In this document: positions 32,535-40,849 of the stretch, one piece after another | How the letters are laid out: each line of letters opens with the position of its first letter | Numbering within the stretch: position 1 is the first letter of the stretch | Source: Chitinophaga agrisoli | Lineage (GTDB): Bacteria > Bacteroidota > Bacteroidia > Chitinophagales > Chitinophagaceae | NCBI RefSeq assembly: GCF_008386695.1 | Contig: NZ_VUOC01000002.1 | Location: 984,481-1,048,480 of the forward strand | DNA: 64,000 nucleotides | Direction of reading: 5' to 3' | Notes under the pieces: generated by a model | Seen by the model: the letters and a program-made list of their open reading frames with translations, nothing else | The model's database searches: none | Told to the model about the DNA's origin: nothing | Made by a program: the position numbers and the translations under genes

Positions 32535-33584
32535 ATGTCAAATAATACTGTCCATAACGAGAACGAAAAGCTGCTCAAGATCTTTGCCGGTATCCGCTGT
32601 CTGAACAGAGATCAGCTGCCCCGCTACCTGCAAGGCAGGCTTACCGATATTGAGAAACACCTGGTAGAGCAGCACCTGGTAGATTGTGATCTTTGTTTCG
32701 AGGCCCTGCAGGCATTGCAGCAGGAAGGGCAACTGGAGCAATACCAGGGCCTGTCTGCCAACATACAGCAATACATCCGCGAAAGCATAAAGCCGGTATC
32801 CCAGCTGCAGAAAATGGAGCGCTATGTGCGCAAAACCAAGCAACGGGAAAGCATGCTGATCTACTTCTGGCTGGTGGCCTTTATAGTAGGCGGCGGCGCC
32901 ATACTGTACCTTATGCAACAATACAACTACCATAAACCGGTAGTAGCCCGGCCTGTCATCCCTGTTCTGCCGGCCGCCTCCGTGGCGGCTGCCCCCTTAC
33001 CTCCCCCCGCCGACAGCACCAGCACCGCAAAACCTGCACCGCTTGCTGCCGCGGCTACGCCGCCCGTGATACCGGTGGTGAAGAAAGATACCGTTAAGGC
33101 AGCGCCCCCGCCAGCCAAAAAACTGACGCCTGCGGACAGCGCTAAGAAAGCGCCCCCGCCTAAGACCGTAAAGGATACGGTAAAGCGGGCGCCGGACAGC
33201 AATGCGATGGCCAAACCTGCCCCGGCCAGGAATGATACGCCTGCTGCCACAGTAGCCCATAATAACACGCCTAAAAAAGAGGAAAAGAAGGAAGAGAGCA
33301 GCAAACCCGCTGCCAGCTCTTCCACCGCCATGGATACGGATGAATTCCTGTATAAGGCGGCGATGGTATACCAGCAGCAGGGCGATCTTAACGAAGCGAT
33401 CAACAGGTATAAGCGCCTGTCGTCCAGCGGTAACCCGCGCATTGGCGAAATGGCGCGTTACCAGATGGGCGTTTGTTACCGGAATAAAGGCCAGAACGGT
33501 AAAGCCCGCCGTATCTTTAAGGAAGTGGTGCGCATGGATGGTAATATGAAACAGGCCGCGCAGCAGGCGCTGGATAATCTATAA
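32535..33584 (+). CDS. Membrane anti-sigma factor fused to TPR domain
   Basis: The 349-aa protein has, in order, a cytoplasmic anti-sigma zinc finger (H-L-V-D-C-D-L-C, the H-x3-C-x2-C motif near residue 47) and a transmembrane helix (about 112-132, M-L-I-Y-F-W-L-V-A-F-I-V-G-G-G). A long Ala/Pro/Lys-rich spacer (about 145-265) follows, then a periplasmic TPR-like end (F-L-Y-K-A-A-M-V-Y-Q-Q-Q-G-D-L-N-E-A). The layout suggests the TPR part senses something in the periplasm or binds the envelope while the finger holds the sigma factor. The stop codon is the first three bases of an octamer-repeat palindrome. Confidence 0.85.
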   Translation: MSNNTVHNENEKLLKIFAGIRCLNRDQLPRYLQGRLTDIEKHLVEQHLVDCDLCFEALQALQQEGQLEQYQGLSANIQQYIRESIKPVSQLQKMERYVRKTKQRESMLIYFWLVAFIVGGGAILYLMQQYNYHKPVVARPVIPVLPAASVAAAPLPPPADSTSTAKPAPLAAAATPPVIPVVKKDTVKAAPPPAKKLTPADSAKKAPPPKTVKDTVKRAPDSNAMAKPAPARNDTPAATVAHNNTPKKEEKKEESSKPAASSSTAMDTDEFLYKAAMVYQQQGDLNEAINRYKRLSSSGNPRIGEMARYQMGVCYRNKGQNGKARRIFKEVVRMDGNMKQAAQQALDNL

Positions 33585-33801
33585 TGTGCTAATGTGCTGA
33601 TATGCTAATGTGCCAATGAAAAATGCGCATGCTGTATTGTAAAATTTCTTTTCGTTTTCCGCTGTCAATTTCCGCTATACACTCTCCCCTACTTAACTGA
33701 TTTTCAATCACTCACACTCCCTCTCGCCTTAACTGATTTTCAACCCTTTACTTTCCACCGCTCCAATTAGCACATTAGCATATCAGCACATTAGCACATT
33801 A
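33582..33801. repeat. Octamer-repeat palindrome, locus C
   Basis: The arms 33582-33617 and 33765-33801 are inverted copies, matching base for base over at least 32 bp, including the off-consensus third unit GATATGCT. Units on the left are AATGTGCT, AATGTGCT, GATATGCT, AATGTGCC. The 147-nt spacer is pyrimidine-rich on the plus strand. The left arm begins with the TAA stop of the anti-sigma gene. Confidence 0.92.
33692..33743 (+). repeat. 16-bp direct repeat inside locus C spacer
   Basis: CTTAACTGATTTTCAA occurs identically at 33692-33707 and 33728-33743, a 36-bp period, in a C/T-rich spacer. Confidence 0.85.
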
Positions 33802-33858
33802 TTTTTATGGAATTACAGAAATTCTTCATCTATCATATAAGCATTTTATCTTTACCCT

Positions 33859-34428
33859 GTGAATAATAACCTGCCACTGACTGACGAAGATCTATTACGC
33901 CGCTATAAAACGGACGGCAATACCGATTGGATAGGTATCCTGTTTGACCGGTACGCTGTGCTGTTGCTGGGTATGGCCATGAAATACCTTAAGAACGAAG
34001 AAGATGCGCGGGATGGCGTGCAACAGGTATTCCTGAAGGTACTATCAGACGTGAATAAACACGAAATACAGTACTTTCGGGCATGGATATACCAGGTAAT
34101 GAAGAACCATTGCCTGATGCAGCTACGGCAAAAACACACCAAATACCAGGAGGAAGTTACTGATAAGAACATGCCGGGTACGGCTACGCTGGAAGATAAT
34201 TCCGGATACCGGGAAAAGGACCAGCTGCTGGAAGATATGGAGCATGCCCTGGCTACCCTGAGCACTGAGCAACGCACCTGCGTACGGCTTTTTTACCTGG
34301 ATAAACAATCTTACCAGCAGATAGCGGCACAAACAGGTTATACCCTGCTACAGGTAAAAAGCTATATACAGAACGGTAAAAGGAATTTAAAACAACAACT
34401 GGACAAACAAACCAGCCATAAACGTTAA
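33859..34428 (+). CDS. ECF sigma factor (sigma-70 family)
   Basis: The 189-aa product has region 2 (about residues 22-90; L-F-D-R-Y-A-V-L-L-L-G-M-A and N-E-E-D-A-R-D-G-V-Q-Q-V-F-L-K-V) and region 4 (about 130-185; L-S-T-E-Q-R-T-C-V-R-L-F-Y-L and Y-Q-Q-I-A-A-Q-T-G-Y). The start is a GTG at 33859. A -7-like box, TATCTTTA (33847-33854), lies only 4 bp ahead of it, so the message may be leaderless if that box is used. It is followed 11 bp later by its anti-sigma gene. Confidence 0.9.
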   Translation: MNNNLPLTDEDLLRRYKTDGNTDWIGILFDRYAVLLLGMAMKYLKNEEDARDGVQQVFLKVLSDVNKHEIQYFRAWIYQVMKNHCLMQLRQKHTKYQEEVTDKNMPGTATLEDNSGYREKDQLLEDMEHALATLSTEQRTCVRLFYLDKQSYQQIAAQTGYTLLQVKSYIQNGKRNLKQQLDKQTSHKR

Positions 34429-34439
34429 TTTGCAATATT

Positions 34440-34796
34440 GTGAAAGCGGATCTTAACGACATATTTGTAGTAACCGGGCAATGCCCTGCACAACAGCAGC
34501 TGCTGGACTATGTACAGGGCAAACTGAGCGCTGCGGAGCAGCATGAGATAGAAAAACATGTAGCGGATTGTGAACTGTGCAGCGACGCCCTGGAAGGATT
34601 AGCCGCTATTCAGCAGAAAGAGCGGATACCGGTGGTGGTAAGGCAGATGAAATGGCAGCTGATGCGTAAGCTACGCCGCCAGTCCCGCCGTAAACGCCGG
34701 CTGGGGCATAATATAGAGCTGGCGCTGATCGTAATGGTGGTGCTTTTCTTATTGCTGGCTGCTTTCTGGATCTTTTATTTTGTGAATAAAAAATGA
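34440..34796 (+). CDS. Membrane anti-sigma factor (zinc finger)
   Basis: The 118-aa product starts at GTG 34440. Its N-terminal anti-sigma zinc finger has H-V-A-D-C-E-L-C (H-x3-C-x2-C) near residue 40. An Arg/Lys-rich stretch (M-R-K-L-R-R-Q-S-R-R-K-R-R) precedes a single C-terminal transmembrane helix (about 93-115). It lacks the periplasmic TPR part of its relative at 32535-33584, so another protein must provide the signal. It is paired with the sigma gene 11 bp upstream. Its stop lies in a palindrome shared with the convergent deaminase gene. Confidence 0.85.
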   Translation: MKADLNDIFVVTGQCPAQQQLLDYVQGKLSAAEQHEIEKHVADCELCSDALEGLAAIQQKERIPVVVRQMKWQLMRKLRRQSRRKRRLGHNIELALIVMVVLFLLLAAFWIFYFVNKK

Positions 34797-34807
34797 TGTG
34801 CACATCA
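34794..34807. repeat. Minimal octamer palindrome spanning two stop codons
   Basis: TGATGTGCACATCA is a perfect 14-bp palindrome. Its first three bases are the TGA of the rightward anti-sigma gene and its last three are the TGA of the leftward deaminase gene. The core is the dispersed repeat unit GATGTGC. Confidence 0.8.
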
Positions 34808-35284
34808 ATATAAAGTCTTATCCCCCTTCTCCTTCCAGTCCTTAAACACCTGCAGCGCCTCCTGGTCCGGGAATGTAATGAACGGTATCTTCTTCTCGTT
34901 ATGCGGCATTTCTATCTCGCGGTAGATAAAGGAATCATCAAAATCAATAGCGGCCGCATCTTCTTTGGTATTGGCAAAATATACCCTTTGCGGGCGGGCC
35001 CAGTAAATAGCGCCCAGGCACATGGGGCATGGCTCGCAGGAAGTATAGATCTCACAATCATGCAGCTGAAAAGTGCCCAGATGCCGGCAGGCATCCCGTA
35101 TGGCCACTACTTCCGCGTGCGCGGTGGGATCGTTGCGTAACAATACCTGGTTCCAGCCTTGTCCTACGATCTCCTCCCCTCTTACTACAATGGACCCAAA
35201 CGGGCCGCCATCCCCATTTTCCATTCCCCTGCGGGAGAGCGCCACCGCCATTTGCATAAACCGTCTTTCTCTGTCGCCTATCAT
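34805..35284 (-). CDS. guaD: Guanine deaminase (CDA fold)
   Basis: The 159-aa zinc hydrolase belongs to the cytidine/deoxycytidylate deaminase superfamily. Zinc and catalytic residues are in T-A-H-A-E-V-V-A-I-R and T-S-C-E-P-C-P-M-C-L-G-A-I-Y-W. The remaining sequence (N-D-P-T-A-H-A-E, F-D-D-S-F-I-Y-R-E-I near the end) resembles Bacillus-type GuaD more than the tRNA adenosine deaminase TadA. It would convert guanine to xanthine in purine salvage. A TadA-like assignment is the alternative. It lies downstream of the clpB terminator on the same strand. Confidence 0.75.
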   Translation of the reverse strand: MIGDRERRFMQMAVALSRRGMENGDGGPFGSIVVRGEEIVGQGWNQVLLRNDPTAHAEVVAIRDACRHLGTFQLHDCEIYTSCEPCPMCLGAIYWARPQRVYFANTKEDAAAIDFDDSFIYREIEMPHNEKKIPFITFPDQEALQVFKDWKEKGDKTLY

Positions 35285-35317
35285 ATTAGTATCCGTTTAT
35301 CCAAATTTAAATAAAAA

Positions 35318-35341
35318 ACCCGGGCGAAGAATCGCCCGGGT
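35318..35341 (-). terminator. Rho-independent terminator of clpB
   Basis: A 10-bp stem, ACCCGGGCGA / TCGCCCGGGT, has a 4-nt loop. On the minus strand a run of six T follows (35318 downward), placing it as the terminator of the leftward clpB gene. Confidence 0.92.
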
Positions 35342-35427
35342 ATTTCCTGTAACTGTATATCGTTATTTATATCGTTGAAACGTGTATACTACACGTGATA
35401 TTCATCTATATTATTATTTTGCGTTTA

Positions 35428-38040
35428 TTACTGGCCGTTACCATTGTTCCGCACTACTACCACCCCATCAAACACATCCACCAGCACAGGTTTGCTCTTA
35501 TCAATCTCTCCGGAGAGGATCTTCTTGCTCAGCAGGTTCACCACCTCTTTCTGGATAAGGCGCTTTAACGGCCTTGCGCCAAACTGCGGATCGTAACCCT
35601 GTGTAGCCATGTAATCCAGCGCATAGTCAGAGAATTCAAGTATCATGCCATTCCGTGCCATCAACTCTTTGAGCTGTTGTAATTGTATGTTAATGATACC
35701 CTTGATCTCTTCCCGCATCAGCGGCTGGAACATGATCACTTCATCCACGCGGTTCAGGAACTCTGGCCGGATGGTTTGCTTCAGCAGGTTCATCACTTCT
35801 TCGCGGGTATTATCCACTATGTCCTCACGGTTCTTATCGTTGATCTTCTCAAAATTTTCCTGGATAATATGGCTGCCCATGTTGCTGGTCATAATGATAA
35901 TGGTGTTCTTAAAGTTCACCACGCGGCCTTTGTTATCTGTAAGGCGGCCATCGTCCAATACCTGCAGCAATATGTTAAACACGTCCGGGTGGGCTTTCTC
36001 TATCTCATCCAGCAATACTACGGAGTAAGGTTTACGGCGTACGGCTTCTGTAAGCTGACCGCCTTCTTCATAACCCACATATCCCGGAGGCGCGCCTACC
36101 AGGCGGCTTACGGCATGTTTCTCCTGGTACTCGCTCATGTCTATCCGCGTCATCATACCTTCATCGTCAAACAGGTAATCTGCCAGGGCTTTGGCAAGCT
36201 CTGTTTTACCAACCCCGGTAGTACCCAGGAAGATAAAGGAGCCGATGGGCCGTTTGGGATCCTGTAATCCTGCGCGGCTACGGCGGATAGCATCTGCCAC
36301 CGCAATGATGGCCTCTTCCTGTCCTACTACCCTTTTATGCAGTTCATCCTCCAGTCTTAACAGCTTATCTCTTTCGCTTTGCATCATGCGGGTAACCGGT
36401 ATGCCGGTAGCTTTTGCCACATTTTCTGCAATATCTTCCGCATCCACTTCTTCTTTCAGTAAACGTTTATGGTTATCTGAAAGATCATTCAGCTCTGCAG
36501 TATATTTTACTACTAATTGTTCCTGTTCTTTTACTTTTCCGTAGCGGATCTCTGCCACCTTGCCGTAATCGCCGTTACGCTCTGCCTGTTCGGCTTCCTG
36601 TTTCAGGTTTTCGATGGCGGCTTTGGCATTCTGTATCTTATCCACTACTTCTTTTTCTTCCTGCCATTTGGCCTTAAAGGTGTTCCGTTCTTCGCCTAAG
36701 CGGGCTATTTCCGCATTCAGCTCAGACAGCTTGTCTTCATCGTTTTCCCGTTTAATGGCTTCGCGCTCAATCTCCAGCTGACGGATCCTTCTTTCCAGTT
36801 CATCCAGCTCTTCCGGCATGGAGTTCATTTCCAGGCGCAATTTAGCCGCGCTTTCATCTATCAGGTCAATGGCCTTATCCGGCAGGAAACGGTCTGTAAT
36901 ATAGCGGTGTGATAGTTCTACCGCTGCTATGATGGCCTCATCCTTTATTAATACGTGGTGATGGCTTTCATAGCGTTCTTTTAATCCACGCAGGATGGAG
37001 ATGGCGTCTTCTACGGTAGGCTCATCCACCATTACCCGTTGGAAGCGGCGTTCCAGCGCTTTATCCTTTTCAAAGTACTTCTGGTACTCGTTGAGGGTGG
37101 TGGCGCCTATGGCCCGCAGTTCTCCGCGCGCCAGGGCAGGTTTCAGGATATTGGCGGCATCCATAGCGCCTTCCATGGCGCCTGCGCCGATCAATGTATG
37201 TATTTCGTCGATGAACAGGATCAGCTGTCCTTCGCTTTCTGTTACTTCTTTTACGACCGCTTTCAGTCTTTCTTCAAACTCGCCGCGGTATTTAGCGCCC
37301 GCCATCAGGGAGCCCATATCAAGGGCGAAGATGGTCTTGGAGCGCAGGTTATCCGGCACATCACCGTTAATGATACGGTGCGCCAGGCCTTCTACGATGG
37401 CTGTTTTACCTACACCCGGTTCACCTACCAGGATGGGGTTATTCTTGGAACGGCGGGAGAGGATGTGCAGCGTTCTGCGGATCTCTTCGTCCCGGCCTAT
37501 CACAGGGTCCAGCTTGCCGGCCCTGGCCAGTTCGTTCAGGTTCTTGGCGTATTTCTGCAGGGAGTTATACTGTGTATCGGCGGTCTGAGAGTTAACGGTA
37601 TTGCCTTTGCGCAGTTCCTTTACAGCAGCCTTGAGGCCTTTTTCCGTAAGGCCGGCATCTTTGAGCAGTTTAGCGGTATCATCGCTGCCGCCTAAAAGAC
37701 CCAGCAGCAGATGCTCTACGCTTACAAATTCATCTTTGAACTCCTTAATGGAGGAGCCGGCACGCAGCAGGGCATTGTTAGCTTCCCGGCTCAGTGACTG
37801 GCCAGGTTCCGCCCCCGCTACCCGCGGGTATTTCTTCAGCTGATCATCCAGCTTACCGGAAATAAAGCCGGTGTTTACATCATTCTTTTTCAGCAGGTAA
37901 TCTATCGCATTATCATCATCGTCCAGCAGCGCCTTCAGCAGGTGCCCGGTCTCGATGGACTGGTGCTGGTCGTTGAACGCCTGCTGCTGTGCTTTTTGCA
38001 GGGTTTCCTGCGACTTGATGGTAAAATTGTTAAGATTCAT
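35428..38040 (-). CDS. clpB: ATP-dependent disaggregase chaperone ClpB
   Basis: The 870-aa cytosolic hexameric AAA+ chaperone rescues aggregated proteins together with DnaK. In order it has an N-terminal Clp-N domain (about residues 1-145), a first AAA+ module with G-E-P-G-V-G-K-T and I-L-F-I-D-E-I-H, and a long coiled-coil middle domain (about 405-525, [10 protein letters not shown]). The second AAA+ module has [10 protein letters not shown] and [10 protein letters not shown]. The middle domain separates it from ClpA/ClpC. AAAGGAG sits 10-20 bp upstream of the start. Heat-shock control is expected but no operator was recognised. Confidence 0.97.
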   Translation of the reverse strand: MNLNNFTIKSQETLQKAQQQAFNDQHQSIETGHLLKALLDDDDNAIDYLLKKNDVNTGFISGKLDDQLKKYPRVAGAEPGQSLSREANNALLRAGSSIKEFKDEFVSVEHLLLGLLGGSDDTAKLLKDAGLTEKGLKAAVKELRKGNTVNSQTADTQYNSLQKYAKNLNELARAGKLDPVIGRDEEIRRTLHILSRRSKNNPILVGEPGVGKTAIVEGLAHRIINGDVPDNLRSKTIFALDMGSLMAGAKYRGEFEERLKAVVKEVTESEGQLILFIDEIHTLIGAGAMEGAMDAANILKPALARGELRAIGATTLNEYQKYFEKDKALERRFQRVMVDEPTVEDAISILRGLKERYESHHHVLIKDEAIIAAVELSHRYITDRFLPDKAIDLIDESAAKLRLEMNSMPEELDELERRIRQLEIEREAIKRENDEDKLSELNAEIARLGEERNTFKAKWQEEKEVVDKIQNAKAAIENLKQEAEQAERNGDYGKVAEIRYGKVKEQEQLVVKYTAELNDLSDNHKRLLKEEVDAEDIAENVAKATGIPVTRMMQSERDKLLRLEDELHKRVVGQEEAIIAVADAIRRSRAGLQDPKRPIGSFIFLGTTGVGKTELAKALADYLFDDEGMMTRIDMSEYQEKHAVSRLVGAPPGYVGYEEGGQLTEAVRRKPYSVVLLDEIEKAHPDVFNILLQVLDDGRLTDNKGRVVNFKNTIIIMTSNMGSHIIQENFEKINDKNREDIVDNTREEVMNLLKQTIRPEFLNRVDEVIMFQPLMREEIKGIINIQLQQLKELMARNGMILEFSDYALDYMATQGYDPQFGARPLKRLIQKEVVNLLSKKILSGEIDKSKPVLVDVFDGVVVVRNNGNGQ

Positions 38041-38199
38041 ATAAATAGTTTTCTCCTTTGTGTTGAATTTGATCCGTCATCCATGGCCGGCTTCTAAAGC
38101 CGGCCAACAGCTTTCGGCATCTGGCAGGTGGCGCCTGCGGGAATTTCTGTTGCCACTCAACCACACATTGTCTTTATCACAACAGGCCTTATGCCTGTT

Positions 38200-38730
38200 T
38201 CTCCTGGTCACTTCACTTGCTCGTGGCGTTAACTTCACTCGTTTTCACCGTTCATCTTCACTCGCTTCATCTTTTACACCTGGTAAGCTTCTTCTCGCTG
38301 ATCCGTCCACTCTTCACGTCCATCTCACGTTGTTCCTCTTCACTCCATACTCACTTATCCTCTTTCCTCCGCCTCGACTCATCCGTCTCTTCACATCCCA
38401 TCCCACTTTCTCCTTGTTCACTCCATTCTTCACATCGCTCTCACTGTTCGCTCATCACATCCATTGCACTGTTCTCTTTCTTAAAGGTACCTTTCAAACT
38501 GCACGCCATCCCTGCTTATCCTCCTCACGCGCTCTCGTCAAATCCTGTACTCACTTGTTTCACACTTCACATCAAACACTACCTGATCATCTTCACAAGA
38601 TACCTGTTCATCTACAACACGCTTACCTTTTCCTCTCGTCACATCTTCAACCTCAAAATCCTTTCCATTCTTCACATCTATCTCCTCATTTTCCTTGCTG
38701 CCCTCCCGCCTAAACCACCTGTCTTTTGCT
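38200..38730. other. Strand-asymmetric pyrimidine-rich non-coding region
   Basis: The 880-bp gap 38041-38920 has no credible gene. From about 38200 to 38730 the plus strand is C/T-rich: in 38401-38460, 47 of 60 bases are pyrimidines and only 4 are G. Short motifs recur, mainly CTTCAC, TTCACATC and CATCTTCA; on the minus strand these read GTGAAG and GATGTGAAG. Two overlapping long frames on the plus strand exist only because stop codons are rare in such DNA. The purine-rich strand is the clpB sense strand, upstream of clpB. Confidence 0.7.
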
Positions 38731-38884
38731 GATTACCGGGATGCAGATCGCGGGAGTAATTGCAAAAGACGGTCCAACGCATTATTTCAGCAATTTTGAC
38801 ATATTGGGCATGTTTTTCCTGCATTTTTTTCAGTTTTATAAGTAAAAGCCTGTTAATCTTTCAGGTAGCAGCTATTATAGGATA

Positions 38885-38892
38885 TATCTTTG
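38885..38892 (+). promoter_or_regulatory. -7 box of the DinB gene
   Basis: TATCTTTG matches TAnnTTTG exactly, 28 bp before the ATG at 38921. A clean -33 TTTG is not present. Confidence 0.45.
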
Positions 38893-38920
38893 CGATGAAC
38901 ATGTCTAAAAAATTGTTGGG

Positions 38921-39406
38921 ATGATCTTACAACAACAATATATGATGGTACAATACTCCAGGGAGATTGTGCTGGACTTTATCGAAACTACAATGGGTAA
39001 AGACATTAATACCCCTGTTCCGGTTTATAACAACAAGACCATCTGTGAGCTGCTGGAACATAATGCCAGTTGTTATTTTTACTGGCTGTCTTATTTTGGG
39101 CTGCACCAGCCGGCAGAACGGTTGACGAATGAAAAACTTACGACCATCCCGCAGATCCGGCGGCTTTACGGGCGGGTAAATGAGCTGGTGGCTGCTTTCC
39201 TGGAAAAATACGGTGAAGACCTGGATACGCCCATTACTCCTGTGCCGGAAGACTGGGGACCAGGGACCGCCACACCATTACAGGCGTTTACGCAGGTGTT
39301 GACGCATGAATGCCATCACAAGGGGCAAATTGTATGGATGTGCCGGATCTTGGGTTACGCCCCTCCTGATACAGATGTACGCCGGTCATTCCCCTATGAA
39401 GTGTAG
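38921..39406 (+). CDS. DinB-family four-helix protein
   Basis: The 161-aa cytosolic protein belongs to the DinB/YfiT superfamily of metal-binding four-helix bundles. Putative metal ligands are the His in E-L-L-E-H-N-A-S-C (near residue 47) and the two His in T-H-E-C-H-H-K-G-Q-I (near 128), the usual triad spacing. The C-terminal W-M-C-R-I-L-G-Y signature is present. Many members are thiol-dependent transferases for bacillithiol or mycothiol; the substrate here is unknown. It stands alone. Confidence 0.85.
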   Translation: MILQQQYMMVQYSREIVLDFIETTMGKDINTPVPVYNNKTICELLEHNASCYFYWLSYFGLHQPAERLTNEKLTTIPQIRRLYGRVNELVAAFLEKYGEDLDTPITPVPEDWGPGTATPLQAFTQVLTHECHHKGQIVWMCRILGYAPPDTDVRRSFPYEV

Positions 39407-39561
39407 CTATCCTCCTTATCTAATTGTTCACCCCGCCATACTTATACCCGGCCCATCCATTTTTAAACAAATCTACCGGGTAGCTGTTTTATATGCGTTA
39501 GCCCTATTTACTATATGATGTATGGTTCTTTATCATTTGTTCACCTCTAAAATACAGCTAC

Positions 39562-40845
39562 ATGTCTTTTGACTTGCTTAACACTGTAAAAGGATTATTT
39601 ACCGGCGACGTGATCTCCCAGGCCGCGGGCCAGCTTGGCGAGAGCGAATCCGGCATCCAGAAGGCCATTACCGGTATTGTACCGGCCGTACTCACCGGAT
39701 TGTTATATAAAGCTGGCTCCCAGGGCGATCCCAGCGGCGCGTTACAGGCTGCCAAAGATGCTACCGGGGCTAACTCTTCCGGCACGTTGATCAGCTCCCT
39801 GCAGAATAATGCCGGCGGCTGGCTTAGCAAGGGCACCAGCCTGCTGCAGAACCTTTTTGGCAGCAAAGTATCTACGCTGATCACTTCTATCGCCACTTTT
39901 GCGGGTATTAAGGAATCATCTGCCAGCACCCTGCTTAATGCCGCTACGCCGGCTACCCTGGGTACGGTGGGGCAGTATGCGGAAGACGAGAACCTGAATG
40001 CAGGCGGCTTCCTTTCCTTCCTTAACAGCCAGAAGGATAATATCCTGGGGGCGGTACCCTCCGGTTTTAACCTGGCCGGGTTGTTGGGCTTAGGCAGCCT
40101 TTCAGAACTGGGCAGAAAACTAGGCGGTATTACGGCTGGACTGGGTGATGCGGGCGCCAGGGCTACGGAGTCCATCCGGCAAACCGGCCGGCGCGCCAGT
40201 GGCAGTCCCCGCTGGATATGGTCGCTCCTATTGATACTGGTAGCCATTATATTGCTATGGTACCTGGTGAAAGGCTGTGGCGGCAGCACTACCGAAACAG
40301 TAGCCACGGATACCATAGCGGCCAATAACATGGCGGATACCGCGGTGGCCCAGGTTGCCAGCCCCGGCACAGAAGTAGCCCGCGAGAGCATTAAAGTATC
40401 CCTGCCGGACGGCACCGTGCTCAATGCCTATAAAGGCGGTATTGAAGACCAGCTGGTGGCCTTCCTGAAAGATGACAGCCGGCCTGCGGGTAAAGATGTA
40501 TGGTTTGATTTTGATAACCTGAATTTCCGCACCGGCAGCGCGGAGATCATGGAGGAAAGCCAGGGACAGGTACAGAATATTGCCGCCATCCTCAAAGCCT
40601 TCCCTAAGGCCCGGATCAAAGTGGGTGGATATACGGACCGTTCCGGCGATAGCCTTAGCAATATACGCCTGTCACAGTCACGGGCAGACGCGGTGCTGGC
40701 AGCGCTTAAAACCCTGAAGACGGATAACGCCCAGTTACAGGGCGCAGAGGGATATGGCTCCCAGTTTGCCAAAGCGCCGGCTACAGCGCCGGATGATGAG
40801 CGGAAGAAAGATAGGCATATATCAGTGAGTGTACGGGAGAAGTAA
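39562..40845 (+). CDS. DUF937-OmpA fusion protein
   Basis: The 427-aa protein has an N-terminal DUF937-like helical region (about residues 1-200, M-S-F-D-L-L-N-T-V-K-G-L-F-T-G-D-V). A single transmembrane helix follows (about 214-234, W-I-W-S-L-L-L-I-L-V-A-I-I-L-L-W-Y). The C-terminal OmpA-like peptidoglycan-binding domain (about 310-425) has F-D-F-D-N-L-N-F-R-T-G-S-A and the motif N-I-R-L-S-Q-S-R-A-D-A-V. The protein would anchor in the inner membrane with DUF937 in the cytoplasm and OmpA gripping the cell wall. The role of DUF937 is unknown. It is convergent with the DUF3857 pair, stops 4 bp apart. Confidence 0.88.
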   Translation: MSFDLLNTVKGLFTGDVISQAAGQLGESESGIQKAITGIVPAVLTGLLYKAGSQGDPSGALQAAKDATGANSSGTLISSLQNNAGGWLSKGTSLLQNLFGSKVSTLITSIATFAGIKESSASTLLNAATPATLGTVGQYAEDENLNAGGFLSFLNSQKDNILGAVPSGFNLAGLLGLGSLSELGRKLGGITAGLGDAGARATESIRQTGRRASGSPRWIWSLLLILVAIILLWYLVKGCGGSTTETVATDTIAANNMADTAVAQVASPGTEVARESIKVSLPDGTVLNAYKGGIEDQLVAFLKDDSRPAGKDVWFDFDNLNFRTGSAEIMEESQGQVQNIAAILKAFPKARIKVGGYTDRSGDSLSNIRLSQSRADAVLAALKTLKTDNAQLQGAEGYGSQFAKAPATAPDDERKKDRHISVSVREK

Positions 40846-40849
40846 GCGG

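Noticed and set aside
38060-38732. Two overlapping long plus-strand frames of 217 and 171 codons
   Set aside because: Both are open only because the strand is pyrimidine-rich and stops are rare. The predicted proteins are low-complexity Ser/His/Leu/Phe/Pro strings with no domain.
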